A DNA stretch of 6,401 nucleotides, from positions 1 through 6,401 of the forward strand of contig JACPBJ010000062.1 in the NCBI GenBank assembly GCA_016180375.1, written 5' to 3'. The translations under genes were made by a program, and so were the position numbers. Below the pieces are notes generated by a model, which had not been told where the DNA came from, did not search any database, and saw only the letters and a list, made by a program, of their open reading frames with translations. This document shows positions 1 to 5,393 of the stretch, piece by piece. This DNA is from Nitrososphaerota archaeon. GTDB taxonomy: Archaea > Thermoproteota > Nitrososphaeria > Nitrososphaerales > UBA57. Each line of letters opens with the position of its first letter. Within the stretch, counting starts at the first letter, position 1.

Positions 1-260
1 AGAAAGAATGAGCCATCATTGGCTAGCACTCTCCTCACTTCTTTACCGACTTTTTCGAGCCAATTGAGATATTCCTCCCTTGGTCTTTTGTCGTTGTAAA
101 TGTTGTACTGTTTGCCTATGTTGTATGGAGGCGAGGTTACTACCAAATCTACTGACTTAGATCGAAGGTACTCTCTCATCCCTTCTAAGCAGTCTCTTCG
201 ATAGAGCGTTATTCCATTCAATGAAAGGTACGGGTCAATCTTTTGCGTAGTTACTTTCAT
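1..260 (-). CDS. DNA methyltransferase (N4-cytosine/N6-adenine type), 3' part cut off by window edge
   Basis: Seen: reading the minus strand from the ATG at 260 gives 86 complete residues and then runs off the window. The catalytic motif IV is TSPPYNIG at residues 42-49. It is preceded by YRRDCLEGM (20-28) and a short helix-rich stretch ending SVDLVV, the typical lead-in to this motif. Known of the family: SPPY/DPPY enzymes transfer a methyl group from S-adenosylmethionine to the exocyclic amino group of cytosine or adenine in DNA. Motif IV near the N-terminus, with the AdoMet-binding FxGxG motif expected far downstream, suggests the beta-type order. That downstream part is outside the window, so target specificity and any partner restriction gene cannot be judged. 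Start choice: ATG 260 gives a family-like N-terminus. The same frame stays open upstream to 377, inside pdxS, but offers only a GTG at 365, which I consider unlikely. Confidence 0.85.
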   Translation of the reverse strand, partial: MKVTTQKIDPYLSLNGITLYRRDCLEGMREYLRSKSVDLVVTSPPYNIGKQYNIYNDKRPREEYLNWLEKVGKEVRRVLANDGSFF

Positions 261-299
261 TTCGAGTCCGAAAGATAACCCTTCTGATCTGCTGACAAC

Positions 300-306
300 T
301 TTATAA
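300..306. promoter_or_regulatory. Shared divergent TATA box (methyltransferase / pdxS)
   Basis: The sequence TTTATAA at 300-306 contains the self-complementary TTATAA. On the plus strand it would place transcription start near 328-330, only 6-8 bases before the ATG at 336. On the minus strand it would place the start near 278, about 18 bases before the ATG at 260. Both distances fit archaeal promoters with little or no leader. A second candidate, TATA at 331-334, could serve a later pdxS start at 375. Confidence 0.5.
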
Positions 307-335
307 CCTCCAAAATAACATGAATCATTGTATAG

Positions 336-1301
336 ATGATCTCGCTGGTTAGTTCCGTAGAGCACCCAAAGGGCGTGCTAAAGGAATCTTTGAAGGAAAT
401 CGAGGTTATTCGAGGAACAACCCTAGTGAAAAGAGGCTTCGCTCACATGCAGAAGCATGGCGTAATTATGGATGTCACAAGCGTAGAGCAGGCTCAGATT
501 GCCGAGGAGGCTGGAGCAGTCGCCGTAATGGTTCTAGACAAATTACCCTATGATGTGAGAAAGGCAGGTGGAATTGCAAGGACGGCAAGTCTGAAAGTAG
601 TTGAAGATGTGCTTAACCATGTAACGATCCCAGTCATGGCGAAGTGCAGAATCGGGCATTCTGGCGAGGCTAACATACTAGAGGAAGCAGGCGTAGACAT
701 GATAGACGAGTCAGAGGTTCTTACTCCAGCGGATGAAGAGCGCCACATCTGGAAGTGGGATTACACGACCCCATTTGTCAACGGAGGGAGAGATCTTGGA
801 GAAGCCCTCAGGAGAATTGAGGAAGGAGCTGCGATGGTAAGGACGAAGGGAGAACCAGGTACAGGAAATGTTGCTGAGGCGGTAAAGCACATCAGGCTCG
901 TCAACAATCAGATTGGAAGGATCAAATTTCTATATGAAAATGGAGACAATCAGGAACTCATCAGGGAAGCAAGAGAACTAAAGGTTTCATACGAAATCGT
1001 CGCAGAGACTGGGAGGCTGGGAAGGCTTCCGGTCGTTAATTTCGCTGCTGGAGGAATAGCGACTCCTGCTGATGCATCCTTAATGATGAAACTTGGCTGT
1101 GATGGCGTCTTTGTAGGCTCTGGCATCTTCAAGGCAGAAGATCCTATGGAAAGAGCGAAGGCCATTGTTCTTGCAACCACTTTCTACGACGACGCAAAAA
1201 TCGTTTCAGAAGCGCAAAAGATGGTCGATGAAAGAAAGTCCATGATGGGATTGGATGCGAAGACGATGGAGTTCAGGATGCAGGACAGGGGGACGATATG
1301 A
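336..1301 (+). CDS. pdxS: Pyridoxal 5'-phosphate synthase, synthase subunit PdxS
   Basis: PdxS condenses ribose 5-phosphate, glyceraldehyde 3-phosphate and ammonia into pyridoxal 5'-phosphate, in a cytosolic complex with PdxT. Seen: a (beta/alpha)8 barrel sequence with GVIMDVT (42-48), IPVMAKCRIGH (98-108), MVRTKGEPGTGN (167-178) and GGIATPADA (239-247). D46, K103 and K171 all sit exactly 22 residues after D24, K81 and K149 of the Bacillus subtilis enzyme, the substrate-imine and transfer lysines and their partner aspartate. The extra length is an N-terminal extension. The conserved region (KESLKEIEVIRG, then LVKRGFAHM) could equally start at GTG 375, giving a 13-residue shorter protein closer to family length. 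The ATG at 336 is kept because the TATA box at 300-306 puts the transcript start just before it. The TGA stop overlaps the pdxT ATG (ATGA), so translation is probably coupled. Confidence 0.97.
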   Translation: MISLVSSVEHPKGVLKESLKEIEVIRGTTLVKRGFAHMQKHGVIMDVTSVEQAQIAEEAGAVAVMVLDKLPYDVRKAGGIARTASLKVVEDVLNHVTIPVMAKCRIGHSGEANILEEAGVDMIDESEVLTPADEERHIWKWDYTTPFVNGGRDLGEALRRIEEGAAMVRTKGEPGTGNVAEAVKHIRLVNNQIGRIKFLYENGDNQELIREARELKVSYEIVAETGRLGRLPVVNFAAGGIATPADASLMMKLGCDGVFVGSGIFKAEDPMERAKAIVLATTFYDDAKIVSEAQKMVDERKSMMGLDAKTMEFRMQDRGTI

Positions 1302-1903
1302 TAATCGGAGTTCTTGGTTTTCAGGGTGACATAGAAGAGCACATAGCAGCAACCAAAGAAGCGCTCAAGAAACTGAAGATTGATGGAGCAGTTTCAGTCG
1401 TCAAGACGGCCGATGAACTGGGAGAGGTTGATGCGCTGATAGTGCCTGGAGGAGAAAGCACTGTTATTGGAGGGTTATCGCTATTCAACAAATCCTTGAG
1501 CGTGATAAAAGAGAGAATCAAAAATGGGATGCCTGTTCTGGGAACCTGTGCAGGTATGATTCTGCTTGCAAATAGAACCTACGACAGAGTCGTTGGAGAG
1601 AAGAAGCAGCCTCTACTTGGAGTGCTAAATGTGCTAGTTGAGAGAAATTCATTTGGGAGGCAAAGGGAATCTTTTGAAGCAGATCTTAATGTGCCGTTGC
1701 TGGGAAAGCAGAAGTTCAAGGGAGTATTCATCAGAGCTCCTAGTGTTAAGGAAGCTTCTCAAGGCGTTGAAACCCTAGCCAAACTCGATGGCGAAGTTGT
1801 TGCAGTAAGGCAGGGAAATATTGTCGGAACTTGCTTCCATCCCGAACTTTCAGGAGATACGAGGCTTCACGAATACTTCGTGCAGATGATAAAGAAGCAC
1901 TAG
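1298..1903 (+). CDS. pdxT: Pyridoxal 5'-phosphate synthase, glutaminase subunit PdxT
   Basis: PdxT hydrolyses glutamine and channels the ammonia to PdxS for pyridoxal 5'-phosphate synthesis. It is active only when docked on PdxS. Seen: 201 residues, usual family length, with the class I glutamine amidotransferase features GFQGDIEEH (7-15), PGGEST (50-55), the nucleophile elbow GTCAGM with C84 (82-87), and the histidine and glutamate of the triad in CFHPELSGD (H181, E183). The SFGRQRESFE segment (118-127) is also characteristic of PdxT. The start ATG lies inside the pdxS stop codon (ATGA overlap), which fixes both the start and the operon. The intact triad and the adjacent complete pdxS indicate a functional de novo vitamin B6 pathway independent of deoxyxylulose phosphate. 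Confidence 0.97.
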   Translation: MIIGVLGFQGDIEEHIAATKEALKKLKIDGAVSVVKTADELGEVDALIVPGGESTVIGGLSLFNKSLSVIKERIKNGMPVLGTCAGMILLANRTYDRVVGEKKQPLLGVLNVLVERNSFGRQRESFEADLNVPLLGKQKFKGVFIRAPSVKEASQGVETLAKLDGEVVAVRQGNIVGTCFHPELSGDTRLHEYFVQMIKKH

Positions 1904-1914
1904 TTATTTCTCGG

Positions 1915-2025
1915 GTTCTGATAACTCTACGGACTGGGCGAAAGCTCTCATGTTTTGAGTTTATATATGTAAGGGGGGTTTATCACTTGCACACAGGCCA
2001 GTTGCACCAAAGGGGTTATCAGAAC
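1915..2025. repeat. Inverted repeat, 11-bp perfect arms 89 bases apart
   Basis: GTTCTGATAAC at 1915-1925 is the exact reverse complement of GTTATCAGAAC at 2015-2025. Inside it, ACTGG (1933-1937) can also pair with CCAGT (1998-2002), giving a second, shorter stem. The repeat occupies nearly all of the convergent gap between pdxT and the broken membrane-protein gene, and the TATA box at 1960-1968 lies near its centre. It could be a long-loop hairpin in the 3' end of the pdxST transcript, or the worn ends of a small inserted element. No clear target-site duplication was seen. Confidence 0.5.
1960..1968 (+). promoter_or_regulatory. Strong TATA box with no gene assigned
   Basis: TTTATATAT at 1960-1968 is close to an ideal archaeal TATA box, and it also reads as TATATAAA on the minus strand. 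A plus-strand start near 1991-1994 would yield a very short transcript running to the T-rich CTATTTTT at 2025-2032, or else run antisense to the membrane-protein gene. A minus-strand start near 1938 would run antisense into pdxT. No credible reading frame follows in either direction. A G6 run (1973-1978) lies just downstream. Confidence 0.3.
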
Positions 2026-2287
2026 TATTTTTCCTGCTCAAGAATCCGTTGAGTCTCTTTTTCGACCGTCTCCCTAGTCCTAACCATGCACCTGCAAAGT
2101 GAAATGCGAGACCGATGCCCCATCCCAAAGAGGGAAATGCTGGCCATGGGAAGCCGAAACCTATCAAAGCCCACAGAGCCCAGAGAAAGCCGTTAATTAT
2201 TATGTAGATTGCGAGATGTACCAAAAAGCCGAATTTTTCCTCAGCCCTCTTCCTTGCCCTCTGTCTCCTCTCCTCTTCGGATAGCGT
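2025..2287 (-). pseudogene. Broken gene for a small 2TM-domain membrane protein
   Basis: Seen: the minus strand encodes a charged N-terminal helix (LSEEERRQRARKRAEEKFGF), a first membrane helix (about residues 22-42, HLAIYIIINGFLWALW), a short loop and a second helix (about 50-71, with LGWGIGLAFHFAG). This is the layout of the 2TM domain family. Two lesions are visible. The family-like N-terminus has no ATG, GTG or TTG after the in-frame TAA: where a start belongs there is ACG (2285-2287), one base from ATG. After the second helix the open frame drifts into an unlikely tail, while the -1 frame gives ETQRILEQEK and a TAG stop at 2025-2027. The switch falls at an A5 run (T5 on plus, 2058-2062). 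One extra A would restore an 87-residue protein. A TTG at 2224 could start a shorter version. The gene lies 34 bases downstream of the HxlR gene on the same strand. Sequencing error is the main alternative to real decay. Confidence 0.65.
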
Positions 2288-2321
2288 GGTATTGAGAGGG
2301 TGTTAAGGAGCGTATGTAGAT

Positions 2322-2693
2322 TTACCCTAACTGATTAGGAGTCTGAGCAGGTTTGCTCTGCAGATTTGCTCTGTTCCTTGCCCATCTGTCCAGCTGGCAG
2401 ATTATCGCGCTTAATTCCTTGCCATCCTGCGTAAGAGAGTATTCAACTCTGGGAGGGATTTCGGGGTAAATCTTTCTTGTAATAATTCCTTCAGCTTCAA
2501 GGTCTTTCAGCCTTTCTGAGAGCGTGGCTGCCGTGAGACCGGACATGCGCTTCTTCAACTCGTTGAACCTGACAACTTCAACAGAATTTAGTTCCTTTAT
2601 GATAAGTAATGCCCAACTTCTGCTCAGCAAATCCCATAAAGGAGAAACCAAACATGCCTGTCCTTCGGTGGTAACTGTCTCCAAATTATTCAC
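2322..2693 (-). CDS. HxlR-family transcriptional regulator with two cysteines
   Basis: A cytosolic winged-helix DNA-binding repressor or activator of the HxlR/MarR superfamily, acting as a dimer. Seen, numbering from GTG 2693 (123 residues): LVSPLWDLLSRSWALLIIKEL (15-35), RFNELKKRM (42-50), the recognition region SGLTAATLSERLKDLEAEG (51-69), and the wing with the family hallmark YPEIPPRVEYSLT (76-88). The open frame extends to 2786, but the GTG at 2693 is preferred. It gives the usual family length, and a TATA box at 2725-2732 would start the transcript about 10 bases ahead. The longer version would read through its own promoter. The only cysteines are C14, just before the first conserved helix, and C99 in the C-terminal dimer helix. 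This arrangement resembles B. subtilis YodB (C6 and C101), a thiol/quinone sensor. The gene diverges from the DoxX gene, its likely target. Confidence 0.93.
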   Translation of the reverse strand: MNNLETVTTEGQACLVSPLWDLLSRSWALLIIKELNSVEVVRFNELKKRMSGLTAATLSERLKDLEAEGIITRKIYPEIPPRVEYSLTQDGKELSAIICQLDRWARNRANLQSKPAQTPNQLG

Positions 2694-2724
2694 TCTTAGA
2701 TAGGTAGGTAGTAAAGTTATACTA

Positions 2725-2732
2725 GATATAAA
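2725..2732 (-). promoter_or_regulatory. TATA box of the HxlR regulator gene
   Basis: On the minus strand this reads TTTATATC, preceded by a purine-rich stretch that could serve as the TFB element. Its centre lies about 36 bases before the GTG at 2693, so the transcript would begin only about 10 bases upstream of the start codon. This supports the shorter reading frame. Confidence 0.55.
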
Positions 2733-2796
2733 CTTTTTACCAGTTTTACCAATGGTAGCAGATACAATACTATGTAGCAATTCCAAAACTCTTCGG

Positions 2797-2804
2797 TTTA
2801 TATA
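2797..2804 (+). promoter_or_regulatory. TATA box of the DoxX gene
   Basis: TTTATATA lies 71 bases before the DoxX start codon. The transcript would begin near 2826-2830, leaving a leader of about 45-50 bases. That leader carries a palindrome and a strong ribosome binding site, unlike most genes in the window, which look leaderless. Confidence 0.6.
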
Positions 2805-2839
2805 GTATCATAATCATATCTGCTAGTATGACAATATCT

Positions 2840-2856
2840 GGTATGATTGACATACC
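2840..2856. promoter_or_regulatory. Operator-like palindrome in the DoxX leader
   Basis: GGTATG and CATACC form a perfect 6-bp inverted repeat around a 5-base centre (ATTGA), directly ahead of the ribosome binding site and just downstream of the predicted transcript start. Related GTAT(C/G)A half-sites occur at 2805-2810, 2826-2831 and 2841-2846, and ATATCTG is repeated at 2816-2822 and 2834-2840. HxlR-family proteins bind inverted repeats next to the genes they control, so this is the best candidate site for the adjacent regulator. It could instead be an RNA hairpin affecting translation. Confidence 0.4.
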
Positions 2857-2860
2857 CCAA

Positions 2861-2869
2861 AGGAGGTGA
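2861..2869 (+). promoter_or_regulatory. Strong ribosome binding site deciding the DoxX start
   Basis: AGGAGGTGA is a near-complete match to the archaeal anti-Shine-Dalgarno sequence and stands 5 bases before ATG 2875. The in-frame GTG at 2866 is part of this site and so is very unlikely to be the start codon. Confidence 0.85.
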
Positions 2870-2874
2870 AAAAG

Positions 2875-3279
2875 ATGGTATTCGAGATATTTACAACATT
2901 GGTACCGTTGGCTGCGCTCCCTCTAAGGCTAGCCGTAGGAACTGCTTTCGTAGTTCATGGCTATCCAAAACTGTCAGGTGAAAGTGCAAAGCAGACAAGG
3001 GACTTCATGAAGACAATAGGAGTACCGCCATCAGTAACCAGTTTGACAGCGTTGCTGGAGTTCTTCGGAGGAATAGCCATCATCCTAGGCTTTCTTACCC
3101 CAATTGCGGGGCTCTTGATAGCATTAGAGATGTTGGGGACAACGATTCTCTCAAAGAACAAGCTGCAGAAGAAGTACGTCCTTGGATACGAACTTGATAT
3201 AGCATATCTCGCTGGAGCACTTTCCCTAGTGTTCTTGGGTGCAGGACCGTTCTCCATAGACGCAATACTCGGGCTCTAG
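2875..3279 (+). CDS. DoxX family membrane protein
   Basis: A small integral membrane protein of the DoxX family, 134 residues, about the usual length. Seen: four hydrophobic segments at roughly 10-29, 55-73, 76-94 and 107-123. The family opening RLAVGTAFVVHGYPKL (18-33), LEFFGGIAIILGFLTPIAGL (61-80) and the typical ending GAGPFSIDA (122-130) are present. It has no cysteines. Known of the family: members include a subunit of archaeal thiosulfate:quinone oxidoreductase, and stress proteins such as B. subtilis CatD and MhqP, which are controlled by thiol- or quinone-sensing regulators. No DoxD/DoxA-type partner is present, so thiosulfate oxidation is not supported. The divergent HxlR gene points to a regulated redox or electrophile-stress role. 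The start at ATG 2875 is fixed by the ribosome binding site. The gene appears monocistronic, with its own promoter and a terminator about 40 bases after the stop. Confidence 0.9.
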   Translation: MVFEIFTTLVPLAALPLRLAVGTAFVVHGYPKLSGESAKQTRDFMKTIGVPPSVTSLTALLEFFGGIAIILGFLTPIAGLLIALEMLGTTILSKNKLQKKYVLGYELDIAYLAGALSLVFLGAGPFSIDAILGL

Positions 3280-3319
3280 ACGAACCCTCTCCTAACGAAC
3301 TACAAGAGGAGGGATCGGT

Positions 3320-3347
3320 GGGGCTAGGGGAAGCCCCCTCCTTTTCT
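3320..3347 (+). terminator. Hairpin terminator after the DoxX gene
   Basis: GGGGCT (3320-3325) pairs with AGCCCC (3332-3337) over a 6-base loop, followed by the T-rich stretch TCCTTTTCTT. It sits in the 76-base convergent gap between the DoxX and sat genes. The T-rich side faces plus-strand transcripts, so it mainly ends the DoxX message and protects sat from antisense reading. A weaker stem, CCTCT (3286-3290) with AGAGG (3305-3309), lies ahead of it. Confidence 0.7.
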
Positions 3348-3355
3348 TCCCTATT

Positions 3356-4510
3356 TTATGAAACGAAAGGATCTTTCCATTTCGCTATTACAGCCGCAAC
3401 TTCCGGTCTTATCAATTCTTTTGGAGGCATCGTCCCATTGTTAATCAAGTTCCTCATCAAAGTTCCACTGAATTCTAGAAGGTCATCTCTGCCATGCGGG
3501 CATGTCTTTTCATTTGCGACGGAGAAGCATTTCTTGCAGTAGAAGAATGCAGGGAACATTAACGGCTCAATTATCAAATCGGGAAATTCTTTGAAGATTT
3601 CTTGTGCTGCAAAAGGATGGTAGAAATTGCCGACGCCAGCATGATCCCTTCCGATTATGAAATGCGTGCACCCGAAGTTCTTTCTCATGATTGCATGCAT
3701 TATCGCTTCTTTAGGCCCTGCATAGCGCATCTCCCAGTTCAGAATTCCGAAGAAGACCCTCTGCTTTGGATAGTAGTTTTCGATAAGGGCAGAGTATGCC
3801 CCAAGAATTACTTCGTCTTTGAAGTCTCCTTTTTTCTTCTTGCCTATCACCGGATTTATGAAAAGTCCATCATAGAGGTTCAGTGCCGCTTTTTGAAGGC
3901 CTTCATGCCCAGAGTGAGGTACGTTTCGTGTCTGAAATCCGACAACAGTCTTCCATCCTCTTTCTTGGAATGTGTTTCTTGTTTCTGCTGGCGTGAAACT
4001 GTGCTCTTGCTTTCTTGCCTCTGCATTTAAAATTGAAATCTTGCCTCCAACCAAATTGTCCTTCATTGATTGTGTCTTTACGACGCCGGGATGCGCTGTA
4101 TCGTTAGTGCTGTAGACTTTCTTTGCCAGTTCAGCCTTATCGAATGTATAGACGTCTTGCACATCAAGCACAGCTACAGGGTTTCCGTTCCAGCTCAGCC
4201 CTAGTCTGTCGCCTTCTTTTGCCCCTCCAAGATCTTCTTTGCTGACATCAAGTAGGATAGGGATGGTCCAAGGAGAGCCGTCTGGGAGATGCATTTCGTT
4301 GATGACTTTAAGGTAAGCATCTCTGTCAAGAAATCCCTGCAAAGGACTGAAAATGCCATTTCCTATGTTGAAGCAATCAGTTAGAGTCTCATCATCGATT
4401 ACTATCTTTTGCAGATCTGCAAATTCTGAAAGTGCTTTTTCCCTCTCGTTGCCCTTCAATATGCGATCTACAAGCTTTCCTCCGTGCGGAGGAGGCAAGC
4501 CGTTGGACAT
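3356..4510 (-). CDS. sat: ATP sulfurylase (sulfate adenylyltransferase)
   Basis: The enzyme makes adenosine 5'-phosphosulfate (APS) and pyrophosphate from sulfate and ATP in the cytosol, the first step of sulfate activation. Seen, numbering from ATG 4510 (384 residues): PHGGKLVDRIL (8-18), the ATP-binding QTRNVPHSGH (193-202) with both HxxH histidines, the GRDHAGVG loop (287-294), a MFPAFFY strand, and near the C-terminus a likely zinc site C325, C328, C337, H339 (CKKC then CPHG). There is no C-terminal APS kinase or PAPS-binding extension, so the product is APS. A GTG at 4519 is in frame, but it lies within a GGTG ribosome-binding-like sequence that is well spaced for ATG 4510. The gene begins 18 bases after the cysH stop on the same strand, so the two form an operon with cysH first. 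It ends facing the DoxX terminator. Confidence 0.96.
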   Translation of the reverse strand: MSNGLPPPHGGKLVDRILKGNEREKALSEFADLQKIVIDDETLTDCFNIGNGIFSPLQGFLDRDAYLKVINEMHLPDGSPWTIPILLDVSKEDLGGAKEGDRLGLSWNGNPVAVLDVQDVYTFDKAELAKKVYSTNDTAHPGVVKTQSMKDNLVGGKISILNAEARKQEHSFTPAETRNTFQERGWKTVVGFQTRNVPHSGHEGLQKAALNLYDGLFINPVIGKKKKGDFKDEVILGAYSALIENYYPKQRVFFGILNWEMRYAGPKEAIMHAIMRKNFGCTHFIIGRDHAGVGNFYHPFAAQEIFKEFPDLIIEPLMFPAFFYCKKCFSVANEKTCPHGRDDLLEFSGTLMRNLINNGTMPPKELIRPEVAAVIAKWKDPFVS

Positions 4511-4528
4511 TCGATGCACCGAAACTAT

Positions 4529-5275
4529 CTAGTGCTTTCCTCTTACATGCAGGCCACATTCTTTGTTGCCCTGCTCCCACCACCATCTCCCCGCTCTTGG
4601 ATCTTCTCCGGGCTCGATGGCTCTTGTGCAGGGTTCGCAGCCTATGCTTGGATATCCTCTATCATGTAAAACATTGTAGGGAACCTTGTTCTGCTTTACG
4701 TAGTCCCATACTTGCTCCCATTTCCAGTCGAGTAGAGGATTTACTTTGATGATTCCGCCATGATCATGATCTATCTCGACATAGTATGCAGCCTGCCTGT
4801 TTTGTGTTTGATCTTTTCTTATGCCTGTAATCCATCCGTCAAGCTCCTTCAGCGCTCTGTTCAGAGGCTCAATTTTTCGTATACCGCAACATAACTTCCT
4901 GTTTTCGACGCTGTCGTAGAAGAGGTTCATCCCCTTTTCTCTTACCATCTTTTCAACTGTATTGTGATCAGGGAACATCACTTGAATCTCCATGCTGTAC
5001 TTGCCTTTGATTTCGTCCATGACATCGTAGGTTTCCTGATTAAGCCTACCAGTATCCAGTGTGAAAACTCGTGCCATCGGGTTTACCTTAACCATCATGT
5101 CAATTAGGGCTACATCCTCGGCTCCAAAGCTGGAAGCTAGGGCAATCTTTGGATGGAATTCTCCAAGAGCCCATTGCAAAATCTTCTGAGGAGATGCCCC
5201 AGCTAAAGATGCGTTGAGCGAATTTACCTGCTCTTGGGTAAGCTTCGCCTTTGTTTGAAGAACATTGGATTCCAT
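4529..5275 (-). CDS. cysH: Assimilatory APS reductase (CysH family, iron-sulfur type)
   Basis: A cytosolic reductase that converts activated sulfate to sulfite using thioredoxin-type electrons. Seen in 248 residues: the nucleotide-binding loop SSFGAEDV (48-55), LDTGRLNQET (73-82), CC at 129-130 followed by GIRKIEPL, TGIRKDQTQNR (150-160), IGCEPCTRAI (211-220) with C213 and C216, PGEDPRAGRWWWE (222-234), and the C-terminal catalytic ECGLH with C240. The CC plus CxxC set binds a [4Fe-4S] cluster and marks the APS-using (some dual APS/PAPS) branch, in contrast to cluster-free PAPS reductases of E. coli type. This matches the neighbouring sat, and no APS kinase is visible. The gene is first in an operon with sat. 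Its TATA box lies about 36 bases ahead, giving a leader of about 10 bases. No sulfite reductase lies within the window. Confidence 0.95.
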   Translation of the reverse strand: MESNVLQTKAKLTQEQVNSLNASLAGASPQKILQWALGEFHPKIALASSFGAEDVALIDMMVKVNPMARVFTLDTGRLNQETYDVMDEIKGKYSMEIQVMFPDHNTVEKMVREKGMNLFYDSVENRKLCCGIRKIEPLNRALKELDGWITGIRKDQTQNRQAAYYVEIDHDHGGIIKVNPLLDWKWEQVWDYVKQNKVPYNVLHDRGYPSIGCEPCTRAIEPGEDPRAGRWWWEQGNKECGLHVRGKH

Positions 5276-5306
5276 TGTCCTATCTACGAGGAACTCTTTC
5301 CAATAC

Positions 5307-5314
5307 CTTATAAG
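5307..5314 (-). promoter_or_regulatory. TATA box of the cysH-sat operon
   Basis: CTTATAAG is fully palindromic. On the minus strand its centre is about 36 bases before the cysH ATG, so transcription would start near 5285 with a leader of about 10 bases. On the plus strand the same box could start transcripts near 5337 towards the small interrupted gene at 5394, for which a second candidate, TTATACTA (5339-5346), also exists. Confidence 0.55.
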
Positions 5315-5315
5315 T

Positions 5316-5328
5316 ATAACGACGTTAT
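5316..5328. promoter_or_regulatory. Palindrome next to the cysH TATA box, possible operator
   Basis: ATAACG and CGTTAT form a perfect 6-bp inverted repeat around a single central A. It abuts the upstream side of the cysH TATA box, where transcription factor B binds. A regulator bound here would control access to the cysH-sat promoter. No regulator gene for sulfur metabolism is visible nearby, so this is inference from position and symmetry only. Confidence 0.35.
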
Positions 5329-5351
5329 GTATGTAAGATTATACTATCTGC

Positions 5352-5372
5352 AAAAAGCACGCGCCTGCGTGC
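5352..5372 (-). terminator. Hairpin plus T-run, minus-strand terminator candidate
   Basis: GCACGC (5357-5362) pairs with GCGTGC (5367-5372) over a 4-base loop. Read on the minus strand the hairpin is followed directly by TTTTT (5352-5356). It lies between the YHS gene and the cysH promoter, both on the minus strand, so it would stop YHS transcripts from running into cysH-sat. On the plus strand it has no T-run and would lie at or near the start of the transcript for the small interrupted gene. Confidence 0.5.
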
Positions 5373-5393
5373 AAACTAGGACGGGGGAGTCAC

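Noticed and set aside
1831..2052. A 73-codon plus-strand frame overlapping the end of pdxT
   Set aside because: It overlaps the PdxT active-site region in another frame and continues through the TATA box and repeat; no start signal.
2099..2284. A 61-codon plus-strand frame opposite the 2TM gene
   Set aside because: It is the shadow of the membrane-protein sequence, which has clear family features on the other strand.
2755..2779. GTAGCA direct repeat at 2755-2760 and 2774-2779
   Set aside because: Six-base repeats are common by chance in AT-rich spacers, and it lies upstream of both TATA boxes without symmetry.
2694..2786. N-terminal extension of the HxlR protein to 154 residues
   Set aside because: The extra residues would be encoded across the gene's own TATA box, do not resemble the family, and the GTG at 2693 sits about 10 bases after the predicted transcript start.
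3602..4030. A 142-codon open frame on the plus strand
   Set aside because: It is the reverse of the sat coding region, has no promoter or ribosome binding site, and its translation is cysteine-rich and unlike a folded protein.
4432..4749. A 105-codon plus-strand open frame across the cysH-sat junction
   Set aside because: It lies opposite two well-supported enzyme genes and shows no start signal or recognisable content.
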